A DNA stretch of 64,000 nt. Origin: Brevipalpus yothersi. Its lineage: Eukaryota > Arthropoda > Arachnida > Trombidiformes > Tenuipalpidae. This document shows, in pieces, positions 47,801 to 59,240 of the stretch (positions are counted from its first letter, which is position 1; each line of letters starts with the position of its first letter). A program made the position numbers and the translations under genes. A model generated the notes under the pieces. That model was not told the origin of the DNA. It worked only from the letters and a program-made list of their open reading frames with translations, and searched no databases. Location of the stretch: contig QZCP01000257.1 of the NCBI GenBank assembly GCA_003956705.1, positions 124,001-188,000 on the forward strand, read 5' to 3'.

Positions 47801-50800
47801 CAGCAGCACGCATTATCAATAACCATTCCAATGATCCTAATATCACCAGCGATCATCATGATGGCCGATATGTAAGAAGTAACAGTAATCCTAATGTTAA
47901 TGTAGAGCCAGACTTGGTTCGTGACAATAATAACGAGAACAAAGCTCAAGTTGCTCTGGAGAGAGCTTGTAGTCTTCGATCACCTAATCACCATAACTAT
48001 CAAGATAATTCAGCTAGCCACAATCACAAGTTTTACATGCCTGTTCGAAAGCTTTTCCATGAAGAACTCTTGCTTCAATGGGTGGTTGCTAATGGATCTG
48101 CTAAAGAATGTGCTCTGGCCAACGCATGGGTATTCTTTGATATGATAATCAAGAGTGCCACTGAAAATCTCGCATTAATTGGTGGTCTTCAAGCTCCCAG
48201 GAAGATGCGATTTTCAGAGCAATTCACTGATGATCTTACTGCTCTTTTCAGCAACTTGATCAATGAAATGCTGAATTTGCTTAGTCAAGAGGACAAAGAT
48301 TTACGAATGATCCACAATTTGAACCAAAGTCTTGCCTTCTTCACTCGAGATCTGTGGTCTATTGCTGATAGAGGTTTTGTTTTCACGCTGATCAGACATT
48401 ACTGCAATCACATCGGTAAAAGCTCTGTCATTGTGTCTGACTCAATCACAAATCAATTGCTGATGATGAAAATAGACTTTCTCCGGATTGTCTGTAATTA
48501 TGAGCATTTTTTTACTCTAAATCTACCTTTTAATACTCCTCTCTTCCCACCAAATGATCTTAACAATGCTCAAAGTTTCTTCTCCCTTGTGTCCCATGAA
48601 TCACTCCTCTCTACTCTTACTCTTTTGGACAAACTTGGATCATTCTCAGAGGTCTCAGAGCGATTTCGAAAGCAACATTTTCTTGTCGGATTGGCCCTCG
48701 GATCTTTTAATCACGCACTTGAGATTAACAATCCATCCATCCACAGCAAAGCTGTCAACTTGATCCGATCCTTACTGACTTCTCATGACTGGGATCCTCG
48801 TTTCACTGAGACTGAGATCAAGTCTAGGATATGCTCTCTCTATATTCCTCTTCTAAGTACAGTGGTTGATGCTTTACCGCAATTGTTTGATTGGAAAGTT
48901 GAAACTACTCACGTAAGGCCAACATTCAAGCGTAAAGATGATAAACGGAAACCAATTGTGCTTTCTTCAATGGAAAATATTGACTGTGAAAGTGCTATTC
49001 ATTCCATCGATCGATCTGTGGCAATGACCATTGCCAGTGGAAGTGTCACAAGTAACAAGATGGGGCCAAGTTTTCCATCGTCAAATTTTGAAACTCGACG
49101 ATGGCCATTGAAGGAGGAAACAACCAAAGATCTTCTCATGTGTTTTCTCTGGGTTCTGAAGAACTCTTCCTCATCATTGTTCCGTCGATGGTTGAGTGAA
49201 CTTTCCTTACAGAGAATTGCTCAGCTTATCGATGTGCTGGACATTTGTGTTTCATGTTATCAGTACAAAGGACAACAAATGGCAAAAGTCATCAATACAG
49301 TCACATTACGAAGAAGTCTAGATCTCAAGTCCAAATTGGAAGATGCTATCCTAGGTATGGGCAGTGCCCGAAGAGAACTCATACAACGTCGTAGAGATCG
49401 CACCAATAGCACCAGTCATGTTCTATCATCACAAAGTTTTTCTCAGAGTGATGGAATTAGATGGAGAAAGAATAGTTTCCAGCAAACTCGTTATACGACT
49501 GGCTCTCTGAAACTCAATAATACCAACAAATTCGAGGTTGAAAATGAAACGGCTCTTGAAGGTCATATGGTATATGAGGTGACAATGGTCATTCTTGATA
49601 CAATCGAAAATATCATTCTCACTCTGTGTCAAGATTTAGATTCTTCATCTGATTATTTTAAGAACATTCAAAGCTTGGTTGGAAACATTCTTTTAGTTAT
49701 TATCCATATTTTATCCGTTAACCAAAGCACAAAAGCTCTTGAAAATGTATTCTCTTCTCAGCGAGCCATTCTCATGAAATTCCCAAATCTATTGTTCGAA
49801 GAACGACTCGACCGAGAGCTGCTCTCAGAGTTATCCTTGCAGTTACTTAGACATTGCAGCTCATCCATCGGCTCAATAAGAGCTCAAGCCTCAGCTTCTC
49901 TCTATCTACTCATGAGACAGAACTACAGTATACCGTCTAACTTTGCGCGTATCAAAATGCAAGTTACGATGTCCCTTAGTTCTCTTGTGGGAACAAATCA
50001 GAAATTCAGTGAACATTATCTTCGTCGCTCACTGAAAACTATCTTAACTTATGCTATCTACGACCAGGAAATGCAGAGTAGCAACTTTTCCGAGCAAGTA
50101 CAAGAATTGGTATTCAATCTGCATATGATTTTATCTGACACCATCCGAATGAAAGAATATCAAGAAGATCCTGAAATGTTGATTGATTTGATGTTTCGCA
50201 TTGCTAAAGGCTATCAGCACTCGCCAGACTTGAGATTGACTTGGTTAGCAAATATGGCCCAAAAGCATCTTGAGAAAGAACATCATGCTGAAGCTGCCCA
50301 ATGCTATATTCACAGTGCTGCAATGGTAGCAGAATATCTTTATGTTGCCGGTAAGAAGCCTTATTTGCCGATGAGCTGTGTTGCTTTCCAAAGGATATCA
50401 GCAAATATTCTCGAAGAGAGTAACGTTTCGAGTGAAGTGCCAGCAGATAAGGAAGGATTGTATACTGGTAAATCTTTCACTGAAAATGGTCTGATTGCGC
50501 TGTTGGAAAAAGCAGCAGAGTCACTTAGTACAGCTGAAATGTGGGAGGCAGTCAACGAAGTATATAAATTACTCATACCAATCTTAGAGGCTCATAAAGA
50601 TTTCAAGAAACTAGCATCAATTTATGGTAAACTTCAAGCCATCTTCACTAAACTGCAGCTTATCGATAATAAGCGTTCTCTTGGGACGTTCTTCCGTGTT
50701 GGTTTCTATGGTGCAAAGTTCGGTGATCTCGATGGAGAAGAATTTGTATATAAAGAGCCATCTTTAACAAAGTTGCCTGAGATAGCTAACAGACTAGAAA

Positions 50801-51996
50801 GTTTCTATTCAGAACAGTTTGGACTAGAATTTGTTGAGGTTATAAAAGATTCTAACAATGTAGATGTATCCCGGTTTGACCCAGAGAAAGCTTATCTTCA
50901 GATCACTTACTTAGAACCTTACTTCGATCCATGGGAGCTGGATCAACGAAGCCTACTGTCTGATAAAAATTACAATATCAGTAAGTCACAGTTTTTAATA
51001 CATTCAATTCACACCTTGAGACCTATCGGAGAGATGGAGAGGATAATCTCTCTGTCTCTCTCTTTAGGCCTGAGAAATGGTTCAATAATTTTTTGAGATT
51101 AGCCTGAGATTTGATTATAACGTTTCCTCATCTTTTAGGACGATTCATCTACAATACTCCTTTCACTCCCGATGGAAGAGCTCATGGAGGTTTACATGAA
51201 CAGTATAAACGAAAAACAATATTGACCACATTGAACTCCTTCCCTTATTTGAAAACACGTATACAAGTCAAAGAGCGGCACCAAGTAAGTACCCCAAAAT
51301 ACTTTTCACTGATGATCGATTCACCTAACTTGATTTGTGTTCTTTAGATCGTACTTTCACCCATTGAAGTTGCTATCGAAGATATTGTCAGCAAAACAAA
51401 CGAGCTTGCCTCGATTATATACCAAGATTCAATCGACCCGAAGATTCTTCAAATGGTTTTACAAGGATGTATGGGTACTACAGTCAATCAAGGTCCCCTA
51501 GAAGTTGCCAATGTTTTTCTGTCTGAGAATGCCAAAAAGCTACCGCAACCACCACCTCTCCATCTACAGAATAATCTGCGATCATGTTTCAAAGATTTTT
51601 GCCAAAAGTGAGTTTTCTTCGTTTTGATGATCAAAATTCTGTGATTACTCATATCGTTTGCTTTGACTTTCAGATGTGGAGATGCATTGAGAAAAAATCG
51701 GTCTCTAATTGGCTCTGATCAAAAAGAATATCAGAGAGAAATGGAACGTAACTACAACCGGTTCACTGAAAAATTAGCCCCCATGATAAGCACCAATAGT
51801 CAAAGTGCTCTGCGGACTCTCAGGTAAAGTATATTATGCATTGTAGATCCTTTAGGGACCTGATTCATTTCTTGTGTACACCTAGTCTATGGAACCTTAA
51901 TTTATTGAATTTACATTCATTTTCTCTTCTTTAACTAGAGAAACTAATTGGACGTCTGGATCCGATATAAAAAACAAGCCAGTGTCGGGCATTTGA
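42395..51996 (+). CDS. DOCK-family Rho GTPase exchange factor (DOCK6/7/8 type)
   Basis: Activates Rac/Cdc42 through the DHR2 domain. Eight exons: 42395-42435, 42895-43000, 43075-43331, 45276-50980, 51139-51284, 51348-51607, 51674-51823, 51939-51996. All phases agree; 2240 aa. The N-terminal region (IDVEDYLAEQKEVIQ... FPPDDIEV) matches the extended N-terminus of the DOCK-C/zizimin-related group. The C2-like DHR1 domain is at about residues 670-850 (LLYVYPRSLNF... RNITCKVQL). DHR2 is at about 1760-2225, ending with the diagnostic FIYNTPFTPDGRAHGGL and TTVNQGPLEVANVFL blocks that carry the nucleotide-sensor loop. Exon 4 is 5.7 kb, unusually long for this family. The tail is short and lacks a PDZ motif. 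AATAAA lies at 52286-52291. Insects have one gene of this type (Zir). Confidence 0.95.
43699..44610 (-). CDS. Secreted acidic Gly-rich protein nested in DOCK intron 3
   Basis: Two minus-strand exons, 44610-44511 and 44339-43699, closing in frame to 246 aa. The whole gene is antisense within intron 3 of the DOCK gene. Residues 1-22 form a signal peptide (Arg-rich start, VPLLLFSVI core). The mature protein is low-complexity: Asp/Glu/Gly repeats at about 55-100 including Gly runs and GDG/GEG triplets, then a Ser/Pro/Glu-rich stretch. A basic amphipathic segment follows at about 180-215 (VNEVRKFRERTNGFVNDVRKRFVDWLDGY), and the end is an acidic tail. No Pfam-like domain was recognised. Functions could include matrix, cuticle or mineral/ion binding, but nothing proves this. 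Codon use of the Gly run (GGT/GGA mixed) argues against a pure microsatellite. Confidence 0.72.
44749..44807. repeat. (CT)n microsatellite
   Basis: About 29 CT dinucleotides in DOCK intron 3. It lies about 140 bp upstream of the nested minus-strand gene, where it reads as (AG)n, so it could serve as a GAGA-factor type element of that promoter. Confidence 0.95.
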
Positions 51997-52711
51997 AGTA
52001 AATTTTCTTTGGGTTACCAGCTCAGGTTATGATCTCTTCCAATCTTTTTCACTTCCCAAGTCAGATTTCCACAATCATTGTGTATATTAACATTCATTAT
52101 TTTCCATTTTTGATACCATTTTGTGCCACAAGCTTTCATGACAGTTCCCTGATCTTTTTTGCCTATTATTTATTTCCAAAATTTTTCAGTTATTCATTGA
52201 TAAATGAGACAAAAGTGATGAGTTTATGATCTGTATAATAACTCCATAGTTTTCTGGTGCATCCCATTTAAAGCACCAAATAATGAATAAAATAGTTAAT
52301 TGCTGAAATCTTCTCCATTTCGTCAGCCCATTGTCCTTTGCATCTTATTGAATCAAAGCCACCTCAAAATCAATTCGGCCAAATTTTCAGTCCTCATAGA
52401 TAAATGTGTATCTAGTTCTTGTCTTCTAAAAGAATGGTTCAAAAGACTTCAACTAAGCTCAGATCAACTTCTAATGACAACCTTCATGCCATTATCGTGT
52501 GTTTGTGCATGTCAACTGGTTACGAGTAAAAACTTACATGCTAAAAGAGCTAGCCATGGGTCCCTCTCACAACCATAAACGGATCACCATGACTTCATTC
52601 ACAAGCATAGCGCGTTTCACACCTACTCAATTCACCATCATCATGATGCTGATTACCAAAAAAGTAAAGATTCGTTTCAGAGGGAGCAGGAGCGGCAAAA
52701 GAGAGCCAGAA

Positions 52712-52752
<41 letters not shown>

Positions 52753-53057
52753 TTTCATGATTCTTTCTGCTCACCAAGTCTGACTCCCCTGTGAATCAAC
52801 ATGGTGCTTTAACGATGTTTTCCTCATCATCTCGAACTTGAACATACTGAACATAATACTGTGAGCATTTTACAGTTTTTGACTACTGTACTCTGATTAT
52901 TAATCATTTGTCCATGAATCGGTGCCTTCATTGATCGTGAAAACAAATTCCAAAAGCTTCATTCGCCTGAATCGATTGAATTTGAAATTTGATTTGATTG
53001 TGTGAAACTTTTCTTTTTTCCTTTCTACAACATTTTAGCCATCCAAAATCAGTGACC
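51997..53057. other. Intergenic, no gene seen
   Basis: Contains the DOCK polyadenylation signal at 52286-52291, a (GA)n tract at 52711-52749, and a likely acceptor (TTTTAG at 53033-53038) that suggests a 5' untranslated intron for the next gene. Confidence 0.5.
52711..52749. repeat. (GA)n microsatellite
   Basis: About 19 GA dinucleotides, 310 bp upstream of the first four-helix membrane-protein gene. Confidence 0.95.
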
Positions 53058-53417
53058 ATGGAAAATTTTGACAGTAAACAATTGTACATCTCTCTCAAGT
53101 GGTCCATAATTCTCACATCAGTGCTCAATATAATTGTTGTTATTGTCCAGTATTTTTTTAATATCGCATCAACCCAAATAATATTCCATTTATACGCTAT
53201 TCTATCCGTATTGGGCTTTGCGCTCACACTGTATGCGGCATATTCGGAAAATTTGAATCTTCTTCTGGTCAGCGGATTTGCACTGGTTGTTCTATTCTTT
53301 TTGGGTGCTTTTGCCCGATACTTTGGTGCTATAATTGTGATGTTTATCGTCATTTTGGCCGTTTTTGCATTCGCATATTTGGTCCGAAAAGAGGAAACTG
53401 GTGGACTTCCAACGTGA
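53058..53417 (+). CDS. Four-helix small membrane protein, paralogue A
   Basis: 119 aa, single coding exon. Four hydrophobic segments at about residues 15-33, 42-60, 66-84 and 89-108, with a charged short N-terminus and a KEE-containing tail; no signal peptide and no known family recognised. A good splice acceptor lies 19 bases before the ATG (53037-53038), so the start is supported by an ATG just after a leader intron. The neighbour at 55612 has the same length, the same N-terminal block (YISL-K/R-WSIIL) and the same acceptor-before-ATG layout, so the two are tandem duplicates. Topology resembles small tetraspan proteins, but tetraspanin CCG or MARVEL signatures are not visible. Confidence 0.75.
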   Translation: MENFDSKQLYISLKWSIILTSVLNIIVVIVQYFFNIASTQIIFHLYAILSVLGFALTLYAAYSENLNLLLVSGFALVVLFFLGAFARYFGAIIVMFIVILAVFAFAYLVRKEETGGLPT

Positions 53418-55611
53418 TGATCTAATCTTTTTGGGAGTCTTATCGTCATGTACTTTGAAAATTTTTTTTTCACCCATAAAAAAAATACACACACACACTA
53501 AACACTCATCAATGTGACAAACCTGTAATACGCCAACACTTATGAGTTTCTATGATACATGTATCCGAAAAAAAAAGTTAGCCAATCGACTTGTCCTAAG
53601 CAGCAGTATGAGAGGCAACAAGCAACTGGAAATCACGCTAATGAAATTAGATAATATGTACTCATCAGTGTACATTAATGGTTCACCAAGTCACCATGAG
53701 GACGTAAATAATTGTACTAAAGTACACAGAAAGCGCTTGGTGCTATGAGATCACTTTAATTCTTATCTTTGAGAGAGAGAAAACCACTGCCTTCAACAAG
53801 GTCTTCCAGCCTACATGCCTATACTGTATCAAATGTAGGTCTGATACACTTTAGCCAAACGCATATATCCGGTTACGTGAATTTCGAAGATGAAATTAAA
53901 CTCAAATGTTTTAATCGAAAAAAAAGAATGATTCATGAATAGAAAAATTATCAGATGTATATTTATTTGCTTGATTAAAACTTTACAACAATTGTTTGCC
54001 ATGTAGTAGCCATTCATTTCTAGTGTTACCGTTACCCTTCCTTGTGCGATCGATTTACTTTGCTTCGTGTTGTTGAGCTCGACAAGAATTCAAATAGAAT
54101 TCATCTGGAAAGTGAAAATAAATTATACATAACGTTGCCTCTTGTGAAATGATTCAACTTCGGGTTGATTTCACTTTTCTCTTCTCTCTCTCCTCGAGAT
54201 GCTATTTTGGCAACATTTGAATAACGGGACCAACTAATCAAGGCCCTCCCAAGTTCTCTTGTCTCAGCGAGTATCATCATTACTTTTCTCCACATCTTAG
54301 GCCTTTCATCGTCCATCTTGCGGCAGTCCTCATCCCTGGAACTGATCCAATGGATACAAATAAACCGTTAATCGAGTCGTGCTGGCTGGCTGGAGTAAAA
54401 TTTTCCATCAAAACGAAACAGAAGCAAAGACTAAGTTATGGTGTAAATGATGGTGAACAAACTGTTATGTTTCGTAGTCCAATGTATAGAAATTTTGGAG
54501 GTCTGAGAGAGAAAAGCCAAAATGACAACTCAAAAATACAAAGGAAATAAACAAACCTCTCTCTCAATCAGCAAGGTCTTGAATCATAAATGCATCAACC
54601 ATGAGGCTAACGAAGCATCAATGAATCAAAGGCTTTTCATAAGAATTATGAATCACTTTAACATCATTTAGATTTTTCTTCGTTCTTTCTCTCTCTTATT
54701 TTGAGCCATTTGGGTTGCTTTCTACTTTCGAATGGGGGAAAAGTAGTAGTATTGGTAATAGGATGCAAAAGAATGACTGATGGCGGTGGAAATAATAATT
54801 TTGGATCTCTTAAGAGAATTACTCGGCACTCGATTTTCTACCAATACATCTAGAACATAAATCATCTTGAAATATATAATCGAAGCACCATAGGATGATC
54901 AGTTGTCTATTTTCTTATAAGTTCTGACACTTATCATTCCCTTCTATTCCCTAACTGTTGGTGGTGGTGGTGGAGAAGAGATGGCTGATTGTGGAGGCTG
55001 ATCAAAATGGATGTTTTCTGGCAAGCATTGAGAAAAAATTCGTGGGACGTTGAGGGAAGAGGGGGAAAAGATTCTTACCATGTTCTCTTTCTTCAAGTAT
55101 GAAAATAGTCTCTCCTTTTCGGCAAACTGAGTTCCCTTCTCGGTCTCTCTCTTTCTTTTCTCGTAAGCCTTACTGAATTCCACTTCCTACTCTCTCTCTT
55201 TCTCTCTCTCTCTTCATTGCAAATCAAACGAAGCCCACAGTTACTTTGAAAAGTGAGTAAAGTTTGAGACAAATTTGCATTTCACTTTCTCGATTGCTTT
55301 TCAAGCTTACTTATTTTTTACATCCAAGTGAACAATCAGCGAGAGCTATTTGATCTCCTCAATTTTCATTAACTAATAATAATCAATGTAAGTGATTCAT
55401 GACTTATTTGTTCTGAAAGGGAGTAGTGATTGTTGATAGTGTTACACTTGTTGATATTTTCTTCTCTCTCTTTCTCTATCTAGTTTTATATTCATTCACC
55501 AAGAGTTTCGATTTATGTCCGAATTTTTCACTCTCCCATTTTATCTTTAGTTTTAAATTGAAATTTTTTCTTTTCCCACCTTTTACCTATAGTTATCACA
55601 AAAAATTTCCC
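53418..55611. other. Intergenic, no gene seen
   Basis: Spacer between the two paralogous genes. Short GA/CT clusters occur near 54180-54195 and 55190-55212. A leader exon of the second paralogue probably ends at 55387 (donor GTAAGT), with its acceptor at 55591-55592. Confidence 0.5.
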
Positions 55612-55971
55612 ATGGCAACTCAAGACGATCTGACTTACATCTCTCTACGATGGTCAATCATATTGATCACCATTGTCAACATTATCTACACTTTGTACAT
55701 TTTTTTCATCTACTTACGTGACTCATCTCGAGGCCGAAGTGTTCGACTGATAGCATGGGCGGCAATCGGTGTGATTATATTTGCTCTCGGTCTTTATGGT
55801 GCAGCTCTGGAAAAAAGTCCTTACTTGATTGTGTTCGGTATCATACTGGTGTTGAATGCAATTTTGGGACTATTTCAAACGGAAGTGTATAAAGGATCTC
55901 TTCTGTTATACGTGGTCTTGATTATTCTCACCTTCATCTTTGCCTACTTTGTGCATAAACGAGGCCGTTAA
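55612..55971 (+). CDS. Four-helix small membrane protein, paralogue B
   Basis: 119 aa, four hydrophobic segments and a short basic tail (VHKRGR). It aligns end to end with the gene at 53058, sharing YISL-R/K-WSIIL near residue 10, a YAA/YGA-x-E/L-E turn after helix 2, and an FAY-V/L-H/R-K ending. The overall identity is modest, so the duplication is old. The ATG at 55612 follows a splice acceptor by 19 bases, as in its paralogue. A basic loop (RDSSRGRSVR) between helices 1 and 2 is absent from paralogue A. No function can be assigned from sequence. Confidence 0.75.
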   Translation: MATQDDLTYISLRWSIILITIVNIIYTLYIFFIYLRDSSRGRSVRLIAWAAIGVIIFALGLYGAALEKSPYLIVFGIILVLNAILGLFQTEVYKGSLLLYVVLIILTFIFAYFVHKRGR

Positions 55972-56380
55972 GGGAAAAAGAGGAGAGAATTTTGAAAAAA
56001 TTCATGAAAAATGATAAAAAATGTCGAAACATTAGCTTCAAATCAGATAAATATGCATGTGTAAGTGTGTCTGTATTTACTCAAGTAATGAAAGAGTTTT
56101 TACTCATTTAATCGATCGAATTATTTCAATAGAGGATCATCCTCAAGTCAGAAGGAAATCTGTTCACTATGAATCCTATGTTCTTGCCAAATTATTAAAA
56201 TTTGTAACTTTTTTGCCATCAATCAATGTGAATTAATTTGAATCAAGAACATTCCTCATGACCGGTATCATTTGTGAGTTTTTATCTCTTTTAATAACGA
56301 TTTTAGATTTTTTTCAAGCAATTTTGCTCGAATAGATGAATTTTGGACCAGCTCCTGGACAGAAATTCGGACAAAACACA
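55972..56380. other. Intergenic between convergent genes
   Basis: Short AT-rich spacer holding the 3' ends of the plus-strand paralogue B and the minus-strand single-pass membrane protein. Nothing else was seen. Confidence 0.5.
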
Positions 56381-57024
56381 TCATTTTTCGATGACAGGAC
56401 CAGGATTAGATTTTGGTTTTTCCAGAGAAGTTTGAAGATTACTATTACTATTACTATTACTTTTATTATCAGTTGGAGAAACTTTTCCAACAGAACGTGA
56501 AGCTTCACCTGGTTTTCTATATTTAGAGATCCATTTTTTACCCATTTTCGGAGCTGCTCGTATTTCTTCAGCATGAATTCTAGCTATTTCTAGTTGATGA
56601 GCTTTCTCCATATCATGCATGATGTCCAGTTTGTCTTGCAAAAAAGGACCCAAAGCAGGCCTAAGGCAAAATACGAGCACTAAAATGGCAATAAGCAATT
56701 CGATGCACGATGTGATGATCATAGCAAATATGAGATCCCATTCTCTCGCACTAAATTTGGCAACACCATGATGCTCAAAGGCTGCTCTCTCTAGACGCTG
56801 GAATGTCCTATTCGACTCATTTCCGGTCACAAAATTATCGATCCCATGATGACCATCAACAGGAAGTCCGAGAGCGTAATCACCATCGTTATCAAACGAT
56901 GAGTTGTAATAATCTAAATTAAGCTCCTGATGCCCAATGGAAAGGGGAAAAAAAGAATCAAATACACCTAAATCTTCTCAAAACATAATAACTAAATCAT
57001 CGAAAAAGAAAATTTACTCACCAT
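56381..57024 (-). CDS. Single-pass membrane protein, unknown function
   Basis: Two minus-strand exons: 57024-57022, which codes only for the start ATG, and 56926-56381, giving 182 aa. The donor is ATG-GTGAGT and the acceptor follows a clear pyrimidine tract. The N-terminal part (about 1-68) is acidic and aromatic with an NES/NRT glycosylation site. One hydrophobic helix spans about 73-97 (FAMIITSCIELLIAILVLVF). A charged helical stretch follows (KLDIMHDMEKAHQLEIARIHAEE, possible short coiled coil), then a basic patch and a Ser/Asn-rich tail. With no signal peptide and the extracellular-looking sequons ahead of the helix, a type III (N-out) topology is likely. I do not recognise the family. 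Confidence 0.7.
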
Positions 57025-57686
57025 AATCACAATTTTTAATTAATCTAATCATTATCTATATCTTTTTACAAAATTTTCGTCTCAAGATATCAATACGACG
57101 GCGCACTTAAGCCACTATTGCATCATCCTAAGTGAAAGTGAATGTGGACACATAACAAAAATGTTTACAACTTTTCTAGGGATTATGATGATGATATTGA
57201 TGATGTCCACTGAATTTTTTCCAAATCTTATTGGAAGGTAAAAAATTTTACCAAATTTAAATATCAGATTTAAATATTATCACATATTCCTGGTTCAATG
57301 CATACCTAACGCACGTGCAGTTTGTTTGTCACGTGAGAATTTTGTTGCATGAATATTAAGTGAAGTGAAGTGAATGAGAATATAAAAGTGAGAGAGAGAC
57401 TTTAATTAATACTGATTCGGTTAAGTGACTTTTTTTCATGTGTTTGTGAAAGCGAATCTCGATTCAGTTTGTGTGTATGTTTACTTCGATTACAGTTCTC
57501 ACTCACTTTTGCTGTGTGTGTGTGTGTGTGTGTGTGTTTGATTGACCGAATATTATGAGTAGCATTTTGTATTTGAACACTTTATTTTAGATCCATTTTA
57601 ATTTACATCAAAAGTGAATCATCATCAGTCAACATATTGATAAATATTTCTCATTCCTCGTATTGTATACACTTTTGAACTCTGTC
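57025..57686. promoter_or_regulatory. Divergent promoter region with TATA box and (TG)n
   Basis: Only 662 bp separates the start codons of two divergent genes. TATAAAAG lies at 57381-57388 oriented toward the Kv-beta gene, giving a predicted start near 57410 and a leader of about 275 bases. A (TG)n run lies at 57512-57538 inside that leader. Confidence 0.45.
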
Positions 57687-59240
57687 ATGAATCGTGAAGA
57701 TTCGGCTCGTCGTCATTCAACATCTCGTGAACTCGGTCCAAATGATCTCGCTTTAATGTCCATTGATCAACATTCACCAGCATACAGTGCAACACCATCA
57801 ACACCACGATATGAGATGTTCACTAATTGTTCATTTGGTCCTTCAATTTATGGTCAAATGAAATACAAGTGAGTTGATTTATTTTTCTTCTTCTCCTTCT
57901 GCTCCTCTCTTCTTTTCAATTGTTGTTTTGGGATTGTTTATTCCTTGGAGAAAGTGAGAGAGAAATAAATGGGTTAACAATTGATGGGTTGTTGTGATTG
58001 ATTAGTTTTCTCATTCTTCGTGGTGTATAATTTTTCTCTTTCTTCCAGGAATCTTGGTAAAAGTGGCTTGAAAGTTCCATTAATTGCTATGGGTGCTTGG
58101 AATGCATTTGGAGGACGATTAAGTGAACATGTTGCCGAAGAATTGATTACGACAGCATATGAGAATGGTGTTAATTACTTTGACACCGGAGATGCATTTG
58201 TTAATGGCAGATGTGAGGTATTACTTGGTAGTATAATCAAAAAACGAGGATGGCTGAGAAATACATTCATTGTTTCCACTAAATTATTTTGGAATACTGG
58301 GCCTTCATACACCGGACCAAATTCGAGTTTATCTCGTAAAATGTTGATCGAATCTCTGGAATCATCATTGAGACGATTACAACTTCGCTATGTGGATATT
58401 GTAATTATCAACAAGTTGGATAATATGTGTCCAATGGAAGAAATTGTTCGAGCAATGGCTTATATCATCGATCGCGGTTTGGCTCTGTATTGGGGTACAT
58501 CGAGATGGTCTCCAACTCATGTAATGGAAGCGTTCTCAATCGCTCGACAATTCAATTGTCCCCCACCCACATGTGAACAGATGGAATACCATATGTTTAA
58601 TCGTGATAAAATGGAACTTTACATGCCTGAATTACACCATAAACTTGGAATTGGTAGTATGATTTGGTCACCATTCTCCATGAATAATGACGATGGCATA
58701 GGTCTCATATCACGCACTTCCTTGAAAGTGGAGCAAAAATTTAGCTCTAAAATAACCGAATTGAATCCAATTTTCACTAAATTAAGTTGCGATATATCTC
58801 AATTTACGATCGGTAAGATATCGACTAAATTTGAGCTATTTTGCCTGTTTTTTTCCTTGAAGAAAGACTTCATACTAATTTTTCATCTTTTCTTCACAGC
58901 ATGGATACTCAAAAATGAAAATGTAGACTGTGTTTTTATTTGTCCACGAAATTTAGATCAATTATATCTGCTTTTAAATTCCTTGAAGGTTAGTGTTTTC
59001 GTTGTTCTTACTTTTCGAATATTGGTTGGCATATTCATAAATTGAAATAATTTGACTTTATTTCAGCTTCTACCCAAATTAAACTCTGCCTTATTGGATG
59101 AGGTGGAAAGAATTTTGGACAATAGACCATCAGTGCGTAAAGCGAATCCAGGACAGAATAGTCGGGGAGATGTCCCGAATAATGGTAGTGGGCCAGAAGC
59201 TATCAGTTCAAAGCCAAGAGAAATGACGATACATTTATAA
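57687..59240 (+). CDS. Voltage-gated K+ channel beta subunit (Hyperkinetic-like)
   Basis: Cytoplasmic aldo-keto-reductase-fold subunit that binds the T1 domain of Shaker-type channels. Four exons: 57687-57868, 58049-58812, 58900-58988 and 59067-59240, giving 402 aa, normal for the family. Residues 1-60 are a variable N-terminus; the AKR barrel starts NLGKSGLKVPLIAMG at 62. Family blocks are clear: RRLQLRYVDIV, YWGTSRWS, CEQMEYHMF. Of the tetrad, Asp106 and Lys139 are kept and Asn182 stands where other beta subunits have Asn, but the Tyr position is Phe111. The SPL-x-x-G block and the GASN-x-x-QL cofactor block are also altered (SPFSMNNDDG; CPRNLDQL). It may keep the channel-binding role with weakened or lost redox chemistry. 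The C-terminus carries an extra Ser/Gly/Asn-rich tail. Confidence 0.93.
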
